Positions 16,981 to 25,025 of a stretch of 64,000 nucleotides of DNA are shown piece by piece. The notes beneath the pieces are model-generated. The model was given only the letters and a program-made list of their open reading frames with translations. It was not told where the DNA came from and did not search any database. The stretch comes from Anaerolineales bacterium (GTDB lineage: Bacteria; Chloroflexota; Anaerolineae; Anaerolineales; Villigracilaceae): positions 3,936,136 to 4,000,135 of the forward strand of contig CP129481.1 of the NCBI GenBank assembly GCA_030583905.1, read 5' to 3'. A program made the position numbers and the translations under genes. Within the stretch, counting starts at the first letter, position 1. Each line of letters opens with the position of its first letter.

Positions 16981-18114
16981 ATGCTGAAGAATTTTTGGTG
17001 GCCCCTGGAATTTTCGCACGTGATCAAAGACAAGCCGATGCGCGTGACGGCGCTGGAGCAGGAGTTTGTGTTGTATCGTACGCCTGATGGTGCGGCGCAT
17101 GTGTTGAGTGATCTGTGTGTGCATCGCGGCGGGGCGCTTTCGGATGGCTGGATGAACGGCGATTGCATTGTGTGTCCGTATCATGGCTGGGAATATAAAT
17201 CGGATGGTTCGTGTGTGAAGATTCCAGCGCACCCCGACTTGCCTGTGCCGAAGAAGGCGCGTGTGGATTCATACCCGACTGTTGAAAAGTATGGATACAT
17301 CTGGGCGTTCCTCGGTGACTTGCCCGAAGCCGAACGACCTGCGTTGCCCGACTTGCCGTATTTCGATGACCCAAATTTCAAAGTGGTGCGCGGCACATTC
17401 GAGTGGCCCGTCTATTATGAACGTGCGCTCGAAAATAGTTTGGACGCGGCGCACGCGCCCTTCGTGCATGGCGGCGCGTTCGGCAACCGCGAAGAGCCTG
17501 CCATCCCCGATTATGAAACCACGCATCATCCGTTGGGTGCGGAGATGGTCGTAACGCTCAAGCCGAAGCGCAAGAACATCCCTGGTTTGTGGAAGCGTTT
17601 GTATAAAGAAGAAGCCGAGCCAAAAGGTGTGCGAACCCGCGCCGCGTTCTGGATGCCGTGCATGACCCTACTTGAAGTGGAATTGCCGATGGGCTTGATG
17701 ATCCTGTTCAACTTCCATGTGCCTGTGAATGAGTTCAAGACCATCACCAAGTGGACGCAGCTGCGCACGTTCTTCAAAGGCAACTGGGCAGACGGCGATG
17801 CGCTCAAGCGTGTGCTGAAGATATTCAATCAAGATTATCCGATCGTGCTCGCGCAGCGCCCCGAACTTCTACCCTACGACATCGGCGCGGAACTTTCGGT
17901 GAAGAGTGATGGCATTCAAATTGCCTACCGCAAGATGCGCAAAAAGTACATCGACATGGGCTGGCAGATCGACGTACATCGCATCAAAAAGGAATACGGT
18001 CGCCAACATGCGGTGGTCATCCCTTCGCCCGCCCGCAAGGAAGTACCCGAACTCGCCAAGGCATGGGTGTTGAACGAAGTGCCGACCACGCAAGTCAAAC
18101 CGTCTGATGATTAG
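16981..18114 (+). CDS. Rieske non-heme iron oxygenase, alpha-type subunit
   Basis: The 377-residue protein has the Rieske cluster motif C-V-H-R-G (residue 42) with CPYHGW 16-20 residues later, and the mononuclear iron motif ALENSLDAAHAPFVHGGAFG near residue 150, with the Asp and two His expected. This arrangement occurs in cyanobacterial and plant oxygenases of the PaO/CAO-like and vanillate-demethylase-like groups. It lacks the C-terminal CxxC and membrane anchor of pheophorbide a oxygenase, so identity with PaO is not claimed. It would need O2 and a reductase; the flavin-reductase domain encoded at 20672 is a candidate. AGGAGAGAAAT precedes the ATG. Confidence 0.93.
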   Translation: MLKNFWWPLEFSHVIKDKPMRVTALEQEFVLYRTPDGAAHVLSDLCVHRGGALSDGWMNGDCIVCPYHGWEYKSDGSCVKIPAHPDLPVPKKARVDSYPTVEKYGYIWAFLGDLPEAERPALPDLPYFDDPNFKVVRGTFEWPVYYERALENSLDAAHAPFVHGGAFGNREEPAIPDYETTHHPLGAEMVVTLKPKRKNIPGLWKRLYKEEAEPKGVRTRAAFWMPCMTLLEVELPMGLMILFNFHVPVNEFKTITKWTQLRTFFKGNWADGDALKRVLKIFNQDYPIVLAQRPELLPYDIGAELSVKSDGIQIAYRKMRKKYIDMGWQIDVHRIKKEYGRQHAVVIPSPARKEVPELAKAWVLNEVPTTQVKPSDD

Positions 18115-18213
18115 GTTTCTTTCCTCTTTCTTCTTTCGTGAAGATGTAAGAAAGATGAAAGACACTTGCACCGCACGCAAGTGCATGTGAGAAAGATTTG
18201 AATTGGAGAACTC
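18115..18213. other. Short intergenic region with hairpin
   Basis: It contains CTTTC-rich and GAAAG-rich arms (CTTTCTTCTTTCGTGAAG) and a second stem ACTTGC..GCAAGT near 18165-18183. No T-run follows, so it is not a clear terminator. It is the largest gap inside the run from the regulator to the NYC1-like gene. Confidence 0.45.
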
Positions 18214-18936
18214 ATGTCTTTACCGCAACAACTTTCTTTGGGAACGTTAGAGAAGATAAAAACCCGCTTCGGACTCACCGAGATCGGGTCGCCATACCTG
18301 AGCCTTTCCTCACCGATGAGCCCTGCTCCCGTCGGCTCGCTCCGTTTGTTCAGCGGAGAGAAGGTGCATAAGATGGTTTATATCGGCTTGGTCGTTCCGC
18401 CCATTGGGCTGGACTCGCACATGATCTTTGCCTTCACCAAGCCTGCGAGTCACATCCCGCACTTCACCTTGGACTCAGTTATGGCAGGTCCGCACTTTGC
18501 ATTTCATCTTGATTTGATTCCACGGGCAGACTTGGGCGCGAACCTCAAATATATGAACGCAGTCTTCGATAATCTGACTCCCATCTTTGATGAAGCCAAG
18601 AAGATCGAAGGTCTCACTCCCGCCCAACTCGGACCGAAGCAATACGCGCTCATGTCCCCGTGGATGCTGGCGTATCGTGCAAGCGAATCCGCGTTTGAGC
18701 AGATCCAAACTCCTGTGAACGGCTATCTCGACCATTGGTTCAACCTCGTTGAGAATGGCGTCCCTGCGGATGCTGTGCCTGCTGGCGATTTTGCTGCGCG
18801 TGACCAACTCAACCGCAACGCCATCTTCGACCCCGACGTGGACAAGGTCTGGGCGCAAGTGGAACGTCTCGTTGGAGCAGAAACAGTCGCGAAGTTGCGC
18901 GATATTTTGAAGAATCAGGAAGTGGAGACTGCATGA
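18214..18936 (+). CDS. Ferredoxin-dependent bilin reductase / RCC-reductase-like protein
   Basis: The 240-residue protein has a pattern I compare with phycocyanobilin:ferredoxin oxidoreductase and plant red chlorophyll catabolite reductase: KPASHIPHFTLDSVMAG (cf. PAS-x-IP-x4-D in PcyA), then FHLDLIPRADL on a strand, LKYMNAVFDNL, and YALMSPWMLAYR before a helical C-terminus with DQLNRNAIFDPDV. The Asp after the IP strand is retained. Length matches this fold. Reduction of a linear or opened tetrapyrrole is the suggested role. The resemblance is from memory of motifs and is moderate; fold prediction would decide. It overlaps the next gene by 4 nt. Confidence 0.5.
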   Translation: MSLPQQLSLGTLEKIKTRFGLTEIGSPYLSLSSPMSPAPVGSLRLFSGEKVHKMVYIGLVVPPIGLDSHMIFAFTKPASHIPHFTLDSVMAGPHFAFHLDLIPRADLGANLKYMNAVFDNLTPIFDEAKKIEGLTPAQLGPKQYALMSPWMLAYRASESAFEQIQTPVNGYLDHWFNLVENGVPADAVPAGDFAARDQLNRNAIFDPDVDKVWAQVERLVGAETVAKLRDILKNQEVETA

Positions 18937-19883
18937 CCCACACCCAACGACCCTCCAACTGGCAGAAATCCATCGAAGGTGAATGGCACGGGCTGCCGTC
19001 CATTTTCGATACCGAAGGCAATCACATCGGCTACAACAAGGTTTATCGCTCGTCGGTCTTTGACAAGGAAAAAGGCGCAACCACGTATTACATGAACACG
19101 CACTTGCAGGATGCGACAGGTCCGCTGGTGGGGCGGTTCGAAGTCTCAGACATCTTCGCGTTTGGCGTGATTGATTCAGACAAAGACCGCATTTATTTGG
19201 GACCTGATTTCATCGGTGCAGGTCATCCGTATGGGACGCTGGTGGATGCACATTACTACTCCCCAGGCTGGACGGGCGACCTGCGCACGATGGTTCACAT
19301 CCTGCCTGATATGCAGACACAGGTCTATTCGTCACTGATTTACGATGGACCGAAGATTTGCACGGTATTCAACGGCATTTACAAAGTAGCGTTTGATTAT
19401 CACGAGAACCCCGAAACCAAATCCCGCATTGATGCTTTTTGCGAGACTGAGCGAGTCAACGGACGCAACCCGTACATTCTGCCATCCAAAAAATCTGGCG
19501 CATGGACAGGTGAAATGCTCGTTTATGGTGCGGATCAGGAAAAACTGGGCGTCAATCAAGTCCATATTGATTACAAGCCGCTTGACCTGCTCCGCGCTGA
19601 GATGGAAATTTCCATCAGCGGTGTGTTCGAGAAGAAATACAAATTCAACCGTTATCGCAATGGTAACCGTCACTTCTTTGAAGGTCCCGACCTGTTCGGT
19701 AACAGTTTCGGCTATGGGCGCGCGTTGTACACGTCCCAACATTTCTACGGCGAGTCGCTGAAAATCAAGGGACGCGAGTTCATCATTGATGACAACTTCA
19801 ACATGAGTGTGGTCTGGCAGTTTATGAAGTCTGACCGAATGCAGTATACGACGTTTGGAGTTCTCAACTGGACAGAAGCATGA
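18933..19883 (+). CDS. Two-domain calycin-like protein, paralogue 4
   Basis: The 316-residue protein contains two homologous halves, each opened by a W-x-G motif and a charged turn: EGEWHGLPSIFDTEGNHIG (residue 15) and GAWTGEMLVYGADQEKLG (about residue 189). Beta strands with Tyr, Phe and His follow (HFFEGPDLFGNSFGYGRAL). The two-barrel architecture and start motif match the proteins at 14359 and 15264. It is translationally coupled to both neighbours (ATGA overlaps), placing it between the bilin-reductase-like enzyme and the NYC1-like reductase, as a carrier of their shared substrate might be. Function unproven. Confidence 0.65.
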   Translation: MTHTQRPSNWQKSIEGEWHGLPSIFDTEGNHIGYNKVYRSSVFDKEKGATTYYMNTHLQDATGPLVGRFEVSDIFAFGVIDSDKDRIYLGPDFIGAGHPYGTLVDAHYYSPGWTGDLRTMVHILPDMQTQVYSSLIYDGPKICTVFNGIYKVAFDYHENPETKSRIDAFCETERVNGRNPYILPSKKSGAWTGEMLVYGADQEKLGVNQVHIDYKPLDLLRAEMEISISGVFEKKYKFNRYRNGNRHFFEGPDLFGNSFGYGRALYTSQHFYGESLKIKGREFIIDDNFNMSVVWQFMKSDRMQYTTFGVLNWTEA

Positions 19884-20662
19884 GTAAGGCTATTGTCATT
19901 ACTGGCTCCACTAAAGGCATCGGCTACGGACTCGCCGAGGAATTTCTCAAACGCGGGCACAATGTTGTCGTCAGCGGACGGAATCAAGAACGGCTTGATA
20001 AGGCTGTTTCGGCGCTTGCCGCAAGCCACAAGAATGTCGCTGGTTGTTTGTGCGATGTCACAAAATATGACGATAACGAAAAACTCTTTGCCTTTGCCAA
20101 AGAGAAATTTGGTCGCGTGGATATTTGGATCAACAACGCAGGTGTTGCCCACCCAATGACCAACGTCTGGGAATTGCCGCTTGAGGTCATTCATGATGCG
20201 GTCAACGCCAATGTGTATGGCTCGATCTACGGTTCGCGCGTCGCCATCAAAGGGATGCTGGAACAGGGTGGCGGGTGGATCTATAACCTTGAAGGCTTTG
20301 GCTCCAGCGGACGTACCATGGCTGGTCTCTCCGTCTACGGCATGACTAAAGCCGCAGCGGCGTTTTTTGGTAAATCATTGGCAAAAGAAGTGGCGAACAC
20401 GCCTGTAAAAGTGGCAACGATCCAGCCTGGCATGGTTATCACGGACATGGTCACGGGTCAATACAAAACGACCGAAGAGTTGGAGAAGGTCAAGCCGATC
20501 TTCAATATCATTGCCAACCGTCTCAGTGATGTTGTGCCATGGATCGCTGACCAGATACTTGCCAACCAAAAGAATGGCGCATTACTTCAATTCCAGCCAC
20601 GCTTGAAGTTGATGCTGAGATTTCTAACCGCGCTGTTTGTGAAGCGCAATGTCTTCGATTAG
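19880..20662 (+). CDS. Short-chain dehydrogenase/reductase, NYC1/NOL (chlorophyll b reductase)-like
   Basis: The 260-residue SDR has the NAD(P) motif TGSTKGIGYG, DIWINNAG, and the active site YGMTKAAAAFFGKS with catalytic Tyr and Lys. Beyond generic SDR features it shares with plant NYC1/NOL: IWINNAG, G-x-I-x-N-x-[ED]-G-x-GS-x-G (here GGWIYNLEGFGSSG), PGMVITDM, the FNII segment and a C-terminal hydrophobic helix ending in FD. Those proteins reduce the 7-formyl group of chlorophyll b. The substrate here could be a chlorophyll derivative or another membrane-associated aldehyde or ketone. The assignment rests on motif recall. Confidence 0.8.
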   Translation: MSKAIVITGSTKGIGYGLAEEFLKRGHNVVVSGRNQERLDKAVSALAASHKNVAGCLCDVTKYDDNEKLFAFAKEKFGRVDIWINNAGVAHPMTNVWELPLEVIHDAVNANVYGSIYGSRVAIKGMLEQGGGWIYNLEGFGSSGRTMAGLSVYGMTKAAAAFFGKSLAKEVANTPVKVATIQPGMVITDMVTGQYKTTEELEKVKPIFNIIANRLSDVVPWIADQILANQKNGALLQFQPRLKLMLRFLTALFVKRNVFD

Positions 20663-20671
20663 GAATTATTC

Positions 20672-22066
20672 ATGACCTTTGACCCCAACGATTTCAAACG
20701 CGCAATGGGACAGTTTGCTTCGGGTGTGACAGTGGTCACGTCCAAGCATGGTGAGACTCCCATTGGCATTACGGCGAGTTCGTTCACCAGTCTGAGTCTT
20801 GACCCGCCGCTGGTGCTGGTTTCGCTTAATAAAAAACTGTTCACGCATAATGTCATTGCTGAGAGCGGATTTTTTGCCGTGAATGTTTTGTCGGCGCGGC
20901 AGTTGGAGATCGGGATGCGCTTTGCAGGCATGAAACCTGAGATCAAAGATCGTTTCGCAGGGCTGAAGACTCACACGGCAGTGACGGGAAGTCCGCTGCT
21001 GCCTGATTCGCTGGCGTGGGTTGATTGCACCGTCTGGGCGAGGTATGACGGCGGCGACCACACCATCTTTGTGGGCAAGGTCAAGGACTTGTCTGTGTCA
21101 GAGTTGGACATGCCCCTTCTTTACCACAACAGGCTCTGGCGTAGGAGCGAAGCGCTTCAAATCCCAACGGTGCCGATGGAAGTTAATTTGGTGGAAGTCG
21201 GCTTGCGGGATGGAATCCAGCGTGAGGAGAAATTCATCCCGACCGATATGAAGGTGGAATACGCCTCTCTCTTAGCCGACGCTGGACTCAAAAATATCCA
21301 AGCCTCTTCCTTCGTCAATCCGAAGATCGTGCCGCAGATGGCGGACGCTGAAGAAGTGTTTGCGCGGCTGCCCAAGCGTGATGATGTGACCTTTAGCGCG
21401 TTGGTGCTGAACATGAAAGGCGTGGAGCGCGCGATCTCCGCGGGCGTGAAGCAGTTGGAGATGGGCGTGCCTGCCAGTGAAACGCTCGCGAAGAAAAATG
21501 CCAACACGACCGTTGAAGATGGAATCGCGGAAACTGCCGAGATGGTGAAGATGGCGCGCGAACATGGCGTGAAAGTGCGCGTCGGTGTGCAGGTGGCGTT
21601 CGGTTGTGCATACGAAGGCAGGATCGAACAGGCAAAGGTCGTTTCGATGGCACGTCGATTCTTGGCGATGGGTATTGATGAACTCTCGCTAGCGGACTCG
21701 GCTGGACTTGGTAACCCTCAATTGATTCGACGCATTGTGCAAGAGGTTCTGCCGTTGGCAGGCAATGTGCCTGTGGTCTTGCATTTGCACGACACACGCG
21801 GACAAGGCTTGGCGAATTTGTTGTCCGCGTTGAAATCGGGCGTGACCATGTTCGATACATCCTTCGGCGGACTGGGCGGTTGTCCGTTCATTCAAACGGC
21901 GAAGGGCAATGTCGCCACCGAAGACACGGCGAATATGCTGCATGAAATGGGAATCCAAACGGGCGTGGATATTGGGAAAGTAGCAGCACTTTCTCGCAAG
22001 ATGGAGACGTTTCTTGGCAAAGAACTTCCTGCCAAAATGCACAGACTTGTAGAAAGTGGAAAGTAG
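20672..22066 (+). CDS. Fusion: flavin reductase-like domain + HMG-CoA lyase-like domain
   Basis: The continuous 464-residue frame joins two enzymes. Residues 1-165 form an FMN-binding split-barrel flavin reductase (FASGVTVVTSKHGETPIGIT, ASSFTSLSLDPPLVLVSL, FAVNVLSARQ). Residues 167-464 form an HMG-CoA-lyase-type barrel with GLRDGIQ, LHLHDTRGQG and the Cys loop GGLGGCPF followed by GNVATED. An internal ATG at 21176 lies at the junction but has no visible ribosome-binding site. The lyase half would cleave a branched hydroxyacyl-CoA; the reductase half could serve an oxygenase in the block. The last residues VESGK and the stop codon fall in a repeat shared with the gene ending at 25000. Confidence 0.88.
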   Translation: MTFDPNDFKRAMGQFASGVTVVTSKHGETPIGITASSFTSLSLDPPLVLVSLNKKLFTHNVIAESGFFAVNVLSARQLEIGMRFAGMKPEIKDRFAGLKTHTAVTGSPLLPDSLAWVDCTVWARYDGGDHTIFVGKVKDLSVSELDMPLLYHNRLWRRSEALQIPTVPMEVNLVEVGLRDGIQREEKFIPTDMKVEYASLLADAGLKNIQASSFVNPKIVPQMADAEEVFARLPKRDDVTFSALVLNMKGVERAISAGVKQLEMGVPASETLAKKNANTTVEDGIAETAEMVKMAREHGVKVRVGVQVAFGCAYEGRIEQAKVVSMARRFLAMGIDELSLADSAGLGNPQLIRRIVQEVLPLAGNVPVVLHLHDTRGQGLANLLSALKSGVTMFDTSFGGLGGCPFIQTAKGNVATEDTANMLHEMGIQTGVDIGKVAALSRKMETFLGKELPAKMHRLVESGK

Positions 22067-22098
22067 AAAGTTGCCTTTTCCACTTTCTACTTTCCACT
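22049..22098. repeat. AGTGGAAAGTAGAAAG inverted repeat
   Basis: A perfect 16-bp inverted repeat (22055-22070 and 22083-22098) with a 12-nt loop. The left arm contains the stop codon of the fusion gene. The left 22 nt recur exactly at 24983-25004, and a partial inverted copy lies at 9591-9606. It may act as an RNA hairpin between cistrons. Confidence 0.8.
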
Positions 22099-22102
22099 CA
22101 CC

Positions 22103-23332
22103 ATGATTATGAACCAAACCATTTCCGAAAAAATCCTCTCCCAACACGCTGGCAAGCCTGTGAAAGCAGGCGATATTGCCATTGTCCGCGTGGATGGCGT
22201 GATGGCAACCGATGCAACCGCGCCGTTTGCGATCAAGGCGTTCCATCAGATGGGCGGGAAGAAACTTTGGGACGTTGAACGCGTGTCGCTGATCATCGAC
22301 CATGCTTCGCCTGCGCCGAATGAGACAGTGGCCAACCTGCATAAACTCATGCGCGTTTTTTCAGCGGAAATGGGTTGCAGACTGTACGACATCGGCGAAG
22401 GGATCTGTCACCAGTTGATGGTGGAGAATGCACACGTCAAACCAGGTGACCTCTTCCTCGGCGCGGACTCGCACTCCCCGACTTACGGCGCTCTGAACGC
22501 TTTCGGGATCGGCGTCGGTTCGACGGACTTAGCCGCCACGATGCTAACGGGTAAGTCCTGGTTGAAGGTGCCGAAGACTATCAAGATCACATTGAATGGC
22601 GAATTGAAAAAAGGCGTGACCGCCAAAGATCTGATTTTGTTTTTGGTCAAGCAACTCGGCGCGGAAGGCGCGAATTATCAAGCCATTGAATTCACAGGCG
22701 AGACGATCAAATCCATGACGCTTGCCAGCCGCATGGTTCTCGCCAACATGAGTTCCGAAATGGGATCGAAGACAGGCTTGGTTGACCCAACGGGACTCGA
22801 CCTTTGGTATCCCTTCGAGCCGACTTTCCCCGATGCAGGCGCGGACTATGTCCGCGAGTTGACCTTTGATGTTTCAAACCTCCGCCCTCAAATTGCCAAA
22901 CCACATTCACCTGAAAATGTCGTTTCGATTGACGAACTCAAAGGCACAAAAGTACATTACGCCTTTATCGGTTCCTGTACCAATACTCGGCTTGAAGATT
23001 TACACGCCGCAGCACACGTGCTGAAAGGCAAAAGACTTACCAGTACGCGTCTCATCATTGCGCCCGCCTCCAAAAAAGTGTTCAACGACGCGCTCAAGGA
23101 TGGCACGATCCAAATTCTCTCCGATGCAGGCGCGACCTTCATCACCTCAGGATGCGGTCCGTGTGTGGGATCACACCTCGGCGTACCTGGGGATGGGGAA
23201 GTGGTGATCTCATCCACGAACCGTAATTTTCAAGGACGCATGGGTAACCCGAAGGCGCAGGTCTATCTCGGTTCGCCCGCGGTTGTGGCAGCGTCTGCGC
23301 TGGCGGGTGAGATTACGGAGCCAACAGAATGA
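22103..23332 (+). CDS. Aconitase-family hydro-lyase, large subunit (LeuC/DmdA-like)
   Basis: The 409-residue protein is of the short archaeal/bacterial LeuC2 or homoaconitase type. It has the three iron-sulfur ligand sites (GADSHSPTYGAL for substrate contact, GSCTNTR and CGPCVGSHLG for cluster cysteines). It pairs with the small subunit that follows (4-nt overlap). Relatives include isopropylmalate isomerase, homoaconitase, citraconate hydratase and 2,3-dimethylmalate dehydratase. No leuA or leuB gene is near, and the context is catabolic, so hydration of a substituted maleate is more likely than leucine synthesis. Which of ATG 22103 or 22109 is used is uncertain. Confidence 0.93.
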   Translation: MIMNQTISEKILSQHAGKPVKAGDIAIVRVDGVMATDATAPFAIKAFHQMGGKKLWDVERVSLIIDHASPAPNETVANLHKLMRVFSAEMGCRLYDIGEGICHQLMVENAHVKPGDLFLGADSHSPTYGALNAFGIGVGSTDLAATMLTGKSWLKVPKTIKITLNGELKKGVTAKDLILFLVKQLGAEGANYQAIEFTGETIKSMTLASRMVLANMSSEMGSKTGLVDPTGLDLWYPFEPTFPDAGADYVRELTFDVSNLRPQIAKPHSPENVVSIDELKGTKVHYAFIGSCTNTRLEDLHAAAHVLKGKRLTSTRLIIAPASKKVFNDALKDGTIQILSDAGATFITSGCGPCVGSHLGVPGDGEVVISSTNRNFQGRMGNPKAQVYLGSPAVVAASALAGEITEPTE

Positions 23333-23814
23333 CCACTGCTCACGTTTACCCAATTGATAACATAGACACCGACCGCATCATCCCAGGTAAATACACCAAG
23401 ACTTTGGATATGTCCGCGTTGGCTTCGCATGTGCTGGAAGACCTCGACTCTGAGTTTTCAAAGAAGGTTCAGCAGGGTGACATCCTCGTGGCTGGAAATA
23501 ACTTCGGCTGCGGTTCATCGCGCGAGCAGGCGCCGATCGCCCTCAAAGCCGCGGGTGTTTCGGTGGTGGTGGCGCGAACCTTCGCAAGAATTTTTTATCG
23601 CAACGCCATCAACATCGGTCTCCCCGTCATCGAAGTGGAACATCACAACATTCAATCAGGCGATTCCATCTCGGTTGACCTTGAGCATGGCGTCGTCATC
23701 AATCATACAAAGAACGAAACCTATCAAGCCACCAAAATGCCGCAGCAAATGATCGACATTCTCAACGCGGGCGGGTTGGTGAATTACCTTGTTCAGCATG
23801 GTGACTATGTCTAG
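23329..23814 (+). CDS. Aconitase-family hydro-lyase, small subunit (LeuD/DmdB-like)
   Basis: The 161-residue protein is a swivelling-domain small subunit: DNIDTDRIIPGKY, GNNFGCGSSREQAPIALK and FARIFYRNAINIGLPVIE are the standard landmarks. The substrate-recognition loop after the IIP motif reads GKYTKTLD, whereas isopropylmalate isomerases usually have a YLRT-type sequence there, so a different substrate is likely. It overlaps the large subunit by 4 nt and the CoA-transferase by 8 nt, an arrangement that ties hydration to CoA activation. Confidence 0.93.
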   Translation: MTTAHVYPIDNIDTDRIIPGKYTKTLDMSALASHVLEDLDSEFSKKVQQGDILVAGNNFGCGSSREQAPIALKAAGVSVVVARTFARIFYRNAINIGLPVIEVEHHNIQSGDSISVDLEHGVVINHTKNETYQATKMPQQMIDILNAGGLVNYLVQHGDYV

Positions 23815-25000
23815 CTTGAATACTCTGCGCGGATTGCGCGTTCTTGAATTCAGCCATGCCGTGCTTGGTCCCGCGTGCGGATTGATTCTTGCTGACCTCG
23901 GCGCGGAAGTGATTCGCATTGAACCCATCGATGGCGACCCGACTCGCAAACTCAAAGGCTTCGGCACAGGTTACTATCCGTTCTTCAATCGCAACAAAAA
24001 GAGTCTCGCCATCAATATCAAATCTGATGCAGGGCGTGAAGTCATTTTCAAATTATTGGAATCGACGGATGTCCTCATCGAAAATTTTGGACCTGGCACG
24101 ATGGATCGACTCGGCTTTGGATATGAAGCCCTCGCCTCACGCTACCCGACGCTTGTGTACTGCTCCCTGAAAGGTTTCCTCCCCGGACCCTATTCATCCC
24201 GCCTCGCCCTCGACGAAGTCGTCCAAATGATGAGCGGACTCGCCTATATGACGGGACCCGTTGGGCAGCCGTTGCGGATGGGCGCATCCGTAGTAGATGT
24301 TACGACTGGCATGATGGGCGCGCTGGCGGTGCTCGCCGCCTTGCGCGAACGGGACGCAACTGGCAAAGGTCAACTCGTGAAGAGCGCGTTATTTGAAACC
24401 GCCGCCTTTTTGATGGGACATCACATGGCATATGCGGCAGTGACCAAGGAACCTGTCCCGCCGATGCCTTCGCGAGTCAGTGCATGGGCGATCTATCGCG
24501 CCTTCAAAACAGCGGACGATGAACTAGTCTTCATCGGCGTGACCAGCGACAAGCAATGGTCGCGTTTCTGTGAAGTCTTTGAACGGCAAGATTGGCTTGC
24601 GGATGAACGTCTCGCCACGAACAATGGACGCATTGACCAGCGTGAGTGGTTTATTCCGCAAGTGGCAGAAATGATCTGCAAACATCCAAAATCTGAAGTG
24701 TTGAGACGCTGTGAAACTGCCGAACTACCCTTCTCGCCGATTGCCAAGCCTGAAGACCTCTTCACCGATGAGCAATTGATCCACGGTGGCAGTCTGTTGG
24801 AAACAACACTTCCAAATGGCGATGTGACTCAACTTCCGCGCCTGCCATTTCTGCTTGATGGCGAAGGCTCGGGCATTGAGTCGAGTCCGCCGAAGATTGG
24901 TGAGCATTCACAAGAGGTACTGGCAAGTGTAGGATTGGGCGTTGAACAGATTGAAGAATTGATCGGTAAAGGTATTGTTGCTGTAGAAAGTGGAAAGTAG
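23807..25000 (+). CDS. Family III (CaiB/BaiF) CoA-transferase, copy 2
   Basis: The 397-residue protein begins LRGLRVLEFSHAVLGPACGL and contains RLALDEVVQMMSGLAYMTG, with the Asp expected to form the acyl anhydride. The ATG at 23807 lies inside the end of the small-subunit gene; an in-frame ATG at 23798 is an alternative. It is distant in sequence from copy 1 at 9647. Placed directly after the hydratase genes, it is the best candidate to make the CoA ester that the HMG-CoA-lyase-type domain would cleave. Its final VESGK and stop are encoded by a dispersed repeat. Confidence 0.92.
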   Translation: MSSLNTLRGLRVLEFSHAVLGPACGLILADLGAEVIRIEPIDGDPTRKLKGFGTGYYPFFNRNKKSLAINIKSDAGREVIFKLLESTDVLIENFGPGTMDRLGFGYEALASRYPTLVYCSLKGFLPGPYSSRLALDEVVQMMSGLAYMTGPVGQPLRMGASVVDVTTGMMGALAVLAALRERDATGKGQLVKSALFETAAFLMGHHMAYAAVTKEPVPPMPSRVSAWAIYRAFKTADDELVFIGVTSDKQWSRFCEVFERQDWLADERLATNNGRIDQREWFIPQVAEMICKHPKSEVLRRCETAELPFSPIAKPEDLFTDEQLIHGGSLLETTLPNGDVTQLPRLPFLLDGEGSGIESSPPKIGEHSQEVLASVGLGVEQIEELIGKGIVAVESGK

Positions 25001-25004
25001 AAAG
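24983..25004. repeat. GTAGAAAGTGGAAAGTAGAAAG repeat copy
   Basis: It is identical over 22 nt to 22049-22070, written here as two overlapping pieces GTAGAAAGTGGAAAG and AAAGTAGAAAG. It supplies the last codons and TAG stop of the CoA-transferase gene. Confidence 0.8.
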
Positions 25005-25025
25005 AATTTCACCAGAGGAGAGAGC

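Noticed and set aside
22103..23814. Leucine biosynthesis leuCD
   Set aside because: No leuA or leuB is nearby, the genes are coupled to a CoA-transferase in a catabolic block, and the small-subunit loop is not of YLRT type.
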